Source: an uncultured Verrucomicrobiales bacterium
GTDB lineage: Bacteria > Verrucomicrobiota > Verrucomicrobiia > Verrucomicrobiales > Akkermansiaceae
Assembly: GCA_905478925.1 (NCBI GenBank)
Contig: CAJQKQ010000042.1
Location: 1-57,510, forward strand
Direction of reading: 5' to 3'
DNA: 57,510 nt
Shown piece after piece: positions 53,989-57,510 of the stretch. The notes below the pieces were generated by a model, which was given only the letters and a program-made list of their open reading frames with translations, did not search any database and had not been told where the DNA came from. The number at the start of each line of letters is the position of its first letter. The first letter of the stretch is position 1. Made by a program: the position numbers and the translations under genes.

Positions 53989-54006
53989 TCACTGATCACT
54001 CGGCAC
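53989..54006 (-). repeat. 18-bp inverted repeat, right arm
   Basis: It is the complement of 53438-53455 with no mismatch. It follows the short ACTGATC tandem (53977-54000), which contributes part of the arm. Confidence 0.75.
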
Positions 54007-54092
54007 TAGCAAACTTCTTAAGCGTGTCGCTCTACTAGGAGTATGACCGCTTGTTTGGGGATCGCTCCCCTCCCCCAAGGCCGCCGCTCTGA

Positions 54093-55463
54093 TCACTTCG
54101 CCTGGACGGTGATCTTATGCGCCACCGGCACCACCGCGGCACGCGCCTGCTCCTGCAGGGCCTCCTGCTTCTCGGCGAGCTTGGCGTAGAGCTTGGCGAG
54201 CAAGTCGTCCATCTCCGGGTCGTCGCCGATCGCCCCACGCACCGAGCGGAAGTTGGTGATGATGCGCTTGATCATGTTGGTCTCGAAAGCCTGCTTTTCG
54301 GCCACCATGCGGTCGAGCGCCTGGAACGGTTTCGAGAACGGGTTGTCGATGAACTCGGCCGCGAGGTTGATGCCCTCCCCGAGCTGCTTTTTGGAGAAGG
54401 TTTTCGATGCCGCTCCCCAAGTCACTTCGGCGTTCTCCCCATCGAGATTTTTCACCACCAGGGTGTAGCGGTTCAGATCCTCGTTGAAGGGCAAGAAGGG
54501 CAAGATGCTGCGCGTGCCGCCCGGGTCCTTTTCGGCGCCATCGAAGCAGAAAGGGTAGCGCGTGCTCTCGAGTTCGACCACGCCGGCCTTCGCCGAGACG
54601 ATCTTGTGGCCATCGGATCCCGTCGCGCCATCCTTCATGTCGACGGTGATGGTGCCGATGTCCCCATCGACCCCGAGTGCTTTTAGAAACGTGTAGGCCA
54701 TGACCAGGTGGCCGTTCGCGCCGGGGTGGACGCCGTCGCCGCCGCAGACGTGGTAGGCCGCGCCGTTCGCCGCTTTGGCCTTGGCCATCACGTCCATCAT
54801 CAGCGGGTGTAGGTCGGCGAACACGAAGCCGCGCTCCTCCGCCAGCTTGCCGGCGATGTCGCCGAGCTTGCCGAGGTTGTCGTTGTAATACTTGTCGGCG
54901 TCGGGCTTTTTACGCTGCCACGAGTCAGTGTCCACCGGCCCCGGGCCGCCGACCACCATGCGTGCGCCGATCTCCTTCATGCGGTCCTGGATCAGGCGGG
55001 TGCCGTCTTCGTAGGTCTTACCAATGTTGTCGTTATAGGGCTGGTAGCTGCCATCGTTCATCCCGAAGGCGGTGGTCACCACGGTCGGCTTCCAGGGTAT
55101 GAGGTCGTTGTCCATCCGCTTGGCGAAGCCCGGCGCGCGCTCGCCGCTCCAACCGAACTGGAAAATCTGCAGCCGCAACTCCGGGGTGCAGGCCAGCAGG
55201 TAGTCCTCGATGAAGCGGCTGTACTGTCTCTGTTCGGTGATCGAGTCGCCGACGACCGCCAACCGGTCGCCCTTCTTGAGTAAGAGGTCGCGGCCTTGGG
55301 CGGCGGCTGGAAAGAACAGGGCGAGCGCCGCGGCGGCGATCGTGCTGTGACGGAGGATGCAAGATCCGAGAGCGGGGAGGCGGAGAACGGGCGCGATTGA
55401 GTTCAATTTCACGGCGCCAATGAAACAGGCGGGAGCGTAATGAAACAAGGAATATAACGGCAT
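54093..55463 (-). CDS. SGNH/GDSL hydrolase with C-terminal extension
   Basis: It is 456 residues from ATG at 55463. A GTG at 55412 (GTGAAATTGAACTC) would also work and gives a shorter signal peptide region, so the start is uncertain. The hydrophobic segment STIAAAALALFFPAAAQG marks secretion. The catalytic blocks are GDSITEQ (about 72), GWSGER, GMND (about 134) and DGVHP (about 243). The last 180 residues form a beta-rich region and then a helical, Q/E/A-rich end (KQEALQEQARAA) not typical of the minimal hydrolase. It resembles esterases acting on acetylated glycans. It is not clearly in an operon with the propeller gene (358-bp gap). Confidence 0.8.
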   Translation of the reverse strand: MPLYSLFHYAPACFIGAVKLNSIAPVLRLPALGSCILRHSTIAAAALALFFPAAAQGRDLLLKKGDRLAVVGDSITEQRQYSRFIEDYLLACTPELRLQIFQFGWSGERAPGFAKRMDNDLIPWKPTVVTTAFGMNDGSYQPYNDNIGKTYEDGTRLIQDRMKEIGARMVVGGPGPVDTDSWQRKKPDADKYYNDNLGKLGDIAGKLAEERGFVFADLHPLMMDVMAKAKAANGAAYHVCGGDGVHPGANGHLVMAYTFLKALGVDGDIGTITVDMKDGATGSDGHKIVSAKAGVVELESTRYPFCFDGAEKDPGGTRSILPFLPFNEDLNRYTLVVKNLDGENAEVTWGAASKTFSKKQLGEGINLAAEFIDNPFSKPFQALDRMVAEKQAFETNMIKRIITNFRSVRGAIGDDPEMDDLLAKLYAKLAEKQEALQEQARAAVVPVAHKITVQAK

Positions 55464-55775
55464 CTTTGTGGTGAACTACGACACGTCGGGACTCGCAAGG
55501 ACCTGTCACGAATGGCACGTTGTTTAGCAATTCGACCTGTCTAAAAGTCAAAAGTCGGAAGGTCAAAAGTCAGAACTGCCAAGGGCATGGAAAGTTCTCC
55601 AGCGCGAGGAAATGAGACCTTCAGACTTTCAGACCTTCGGCACGTCGATAGGCTAGGGGTTGTTGAACAACGAAATCGGCCTTATCTACGTGCCATTCGG
55701 ACCTGTCACTTATTTCCGATGCTCCTGCCAGGAAGCAGGCCGTATTTGCGATGTGCCGTAGCCTGGGCGCAAAGC
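55464..55775. other. Intergenic region upstream of the SGNH gene
   Basis: About 310 bp, no gene. Short direct repeats of the type AAAGTC/AAGGTC occur near 55550-55575, and GGACCTGTCAC occurs twice (about 55500 and 55699), the second followed by related sequence in inverted order. These look like small dispersed repeats. Confidence 0.45.
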
Positions 55776-55805
55776 AAGGGGCGCTCCCTTTCGGAAGCGC
55801 CCCTT
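55776..55805 (-). terminator. Intrinsic-type terminator hairpin after the PQQ-propeller gene
   Basis: AAGGGGCGCT...AGCGCCCCTT gives a stem of about 12 bp with a GAAA-type loop, 16 bp past the stop of the gene at 55822 on the minus strand. The following T-run is weak. Confidence 0.65.
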
Positions 55806-55821
55806 GGCAGACGGAGGAGAC

Positions 55822-57135
55822 TTACTTCCTGATGCAATAGATTCGGGCGGAGGTGCGGATAATCAGGCTGCTTCCGGCAAGCGCAGGTGTGGACATGCCC
55901 ATGTCGTCTTCGGCGAGTTGATTGGTGTGAAGGAGCTCAAAATCCTTTCCCGCTTTGCAAACATTGGTGCCGCCGTCTTCGTTGAAGTAGAAGATTTTTC
56001 CTTGGTATGCCCAAGGGGATGCGGTGAATCCAGTGGAGCCGGGGAGGCGTTGTTTGGCGTAAATCTCTGCTCCGGTTTTGGGATCGACGGCGGAGAGGTA
56101 ACCGCGGTCGAGGAGGATGTAGAGTTGATCCTGATAGAGGAGGGTTGAGGGATTGTAGGGCGCGGCCTTCCAGTTGCTCCACGCGATGTATTTGTTCGAA
56201 GTGTTTTTTGAGCTCACCGAGATGTCACCTTCGGCACCGGGGCGGATGGCGTAGAGTGGACGGGATTTGTCACCGACATAGCCCGAGGAAAGGTAGAGCA
56301 AGCCGGCGTGGGAATACGGGGTCGCGATGGTGATGCTGGACATGCCTTTTAAGGACCAGATTTCCTTGCCATCGAGATCGTAGGAGCAGGTGCCGCCGGA
56401 TCCAGGAACGACGATTTCAGTGCGTTGTTCATTTTGCCAAATGTAGGGGTTCGCCCAGTTGGACTTTTCTTGGCGGGGCGTTTTCCAGATCTCCTTGCCG
56501 GTCTCTTTTTGGAGGGCGAGAAGAGAAGACTCTTGCTCGTTGTCGTTGACGAGGTAGAGGCGGTCTTTGTGCAGAACAGGCGAAGAAGCGGTTCCCCATC
56601 CATAGCGGGTTTTGTAGGCGGGCACTTCGCGGGACCAGCTTAGCTCTCCTTCAAAGTCCAGGGCATAGAGCCCCAGACCACCGAAATAGCAGTAGACAAG
56701 CTTGCCATCGGTGACCGGAGTCTCGGAGGCGTAGGAGTTTTTCAGATGGATGGAAGACTTCGGCTTTCCGCGATGGATTTCCTTGTCCCAGAGGATTTTT
56801 CCGGAATCGAGATCGAGACAGAGAACTCTCCAAAGATGAATCGTTTCGGGAGCCTCAGGGCGGTTCCCTCCGAAATAGAGGCCCTTCTTCGGGCTCTCGG
56901 TATCGCCCAAGTTGACGACCGTAGTGAGGAAGACCCGATTGCCCCAGGCGATGGGGCTCGACCAGCCTCGCCCGGAGATGTCGGTTTTCCATGCGACGTT
57001 TTCAGTGCTGGACCAGGTATCGGGAAGGCCGGGGTTTTCGAAAATGCCGCGGGAGTCGGCTCCGCGAAAGGCGGGCCAGTTTTCCTGGCCGGTAAGTGGC
57101 AGCAGAAGGGTGAGGAGGAGAAGGAGTGGGCGCAT
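55822..57135 (-). CDS. Secreted PQQ-type beta-propeller protein
   Basis: The protein has 437 residues. The signal peptide is 1-17 (RPLLLLLTLLLPLTG). The body is a beta-propeller with blade motifs such as SSPIAWGNRVFLTT, ALDFEGELSWSREVP, LLALQKETGKEIWKTP, SYDLDGKEIWSL and SAVDPKTGAEIYA, the W-x-G/K-T-G pattern of PQQ-like repeats. It begins with NWPAFRGADSRGI, the usual start of such proteins in planctomycetes and verrucomicrobia. No PQQ or metal ligands could be assigned, so it may be structural (BamB-like) or a dehydrogenase relative. A strong hairpin follows the stop (55776-55805). Confidence 0.85.
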   Translation of the reverse strand: MRPLLLLLTLLLPLTGQENWPAFRGADSRGIFENPGLPDTWSSTENVAWKTDISGRGWSSPIAWGNRVFLTTVVNLGDTESPKKGLYFGGNRPEAPETIHLWRVLCLDLDSGKILWDKEIHRGKPKSSIHLKNSYASETPVTDGKLVYCYFGGLGLYALDFEGELSWSREVPAYKTRYGWGTASSPVLHKDRLYLVNDNEQESSLLALQKETGKEIWKTPRQEKSNWANPYIWQNEQRTEIVVPGSGGTCSYDLDGKEIWSLKGMSSITIATPYSHAGLLYLSSGYVGDKSRPLYAIRPGAEGDISVSSKNTSNKYIAWSNWKAAPYNPSTLLYQDQLYILLDRGYLSAVDPKTGAEIYAKQRLPGSTGFTASPWAYQGKIFYFNEDGGTNVCKAGKDFELLHTNQLAEDDMGMSTPALAGSSLIIRTSARIYCIRK

Positions 57136-57246
57136 AATTAAAAAACGATTCTCAAGAGAGAACCGTTCTTCAGGCCGAAATGCGAGAGAGTTTCTTAGGG
57201 AGAGGGGGAGAAAGGGGGGGTGTTTGTGGAACTGTCTGCTCCGCCT

Positions 57247-57480
57247 CTACCCACCCATCACCATCGGCTCCAGCACATCCCGCGCAAACTCCCGCGCCTC
57301 GTTCCCCTGCACCAGAGCCTTCGGGCCGTTCTCGTAGACGGTGACGTGCAGCCGTCCCTTCTTCGCGGTGAAGTGGGCGTAGGCGCGCTCGGCGAACTCG
57401 AAGCGCCGGCGCTTGAGGGTGGTGCGGAGCTTCTTCACGTCCGCCTCGTAGAGCGGGATGAGGATGTTGTGGAGGTCCAT
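57247..57480 (-). CDS. Small protein resembling the N-terminal domain of RNase HIII
   Basis: This 77-residue protein has charged helical starts (ADVKKLRTTLKRRRFEF) followed by AYAHFTAKKGRLHVTVYENGPKALVQG and an F...VLEP end. This matches the N-terminal (TBP-like, DUF3378-type) substrate-binding domain of RNase HIII. The frame stops exactly where that domain would join the catalytic domain, and no catalytic residues follow. It is either a free-standing domain or the remnant of a split gene. It lies 111 bp upstream of the propeller gene, with no strong ribosome site. The resemblance is from memory of the family and was not checked by search. Confidence 0.5.
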   Translation of the reverse strand: MDLHNILIPLYEADVKKLRTTLKRRRFEFAERAYAHFTAKKGRLHVTVYENGPKALVQGNEAREFARDVLEPMVMGG

Positions 57481-57510
57481 GATTTTGTTATTCTCTTGTG
57501 AGGAAAGGAA

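Larger units (their letters stand above)
53351..54092. other. Intergenic region with dispersed repeats
   Basis: 742 bp with no supported gene. It contains a perfect 18-bp inverted-repeat pair (53438-53455 and 53989-54006, GTGCCGAGTGATCAGTGA and its complement), the partner of the 27-bp dispersed repeat (53584-53610), the second copy of the dispersed repeat near 53880-53910, and a short tandem of ACTGATC units (53977-54000). Confidence 0.7.

Noticed and set aside
53977..54000. Short ACTGATC tandem as possible CRISPR or phase-variable tract
   Set aside because: Only three units of seven bases, with no spacers and no nearby cas genes or coding frame to switch.

Overview
The window looks like part of a Verrucomicrobiota (or at least PVC-superphylum) chromosome. 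The support is three family types: four proteins with PVC-type c-heme domains (two-part dehydrogenase propeller plus CxxCH), an ECF sigma factor of the Rhodopirellula/Verrucomicrobium type paired with a FecR-domain protein, and ThuA, DUF1080 and SGNH proteins with signal peptides. Few starts have a clear Shine-Dalgarno. Every intact gene lies on the minus strand. The only plus-strand coding sequence I support is a 35-codon IS630-like transposase tail at the left edge. No rRNA, tRNA, CRISPR array or origin was seen.

Region 1 (0.5-30.5 kb), read right to left, is a packed unidirectional cluster of 14 genes: ECF sigma, FecR-domain membrane protein, a double-DUF4159 protein, MoxR ATPase, DUF58, BatA/VWA membrane protein, VWA/amidotransferase-like membrane protein, an unrecognised secreted protein, a very large DUF4175-like membrane protein, a second MoxR ATPase, a beta-propeller protein, an internally duplicated SGNH-like protein, and two giant tandem secreted proteins (about 1600 aa each) with PA14, PKD-like, galactose-binding-like, WD40 and TPR-like parts. 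Overlapping stop/start codons and short gaps suggest one or two transcripts. My reading, which is inference, is a cell-envelope system: MoxR/DUF58/VWA modules act on or assemble the giant WD40/PA14 proteins, under control of the ECF/FecR pair.

Region 2 (30.5-31.7 kb) has no gene. It holds three tandem copies of a roughly 0.3-kb repeat, each carrying a pair of 25-bp inverted arms.

Region 3 (31.7-49.2 kb) looks like a periplasmic sugar oxidation and cleavage locus. It has an SGNH esterase, a PVC dehydrogenase-cytochrome, a ThuA protein, two DUF1080 (3-keto-glycoside hydrolase-like) proteins, and three tandem ThuA-propeller-HEAT-cytochrome fusions. One fusion has lost a carbohydrate-binding-like domain by a clean in-frame deletion. 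Two of them, not adjacent, share an almost identical 163-bp upstream block.

Region 4 (49.4-57.5 kb) has a 1295-aa secreted protein with a zinc-peptidase-like HExxH site fused to LamG and left-handed beta-helix parts, a second SGNH hydrolase, a PQQ-type beta-propeller protein, and a small protein resembling a free-standing N-terminal domain of RNase HIII.

Tandem duplication is the theme at every scale: giant genes, ATPases, cytochromes, a 168-bp gene-junction duplication, repeated hairpin elements and a 0.3-kb repeat array.
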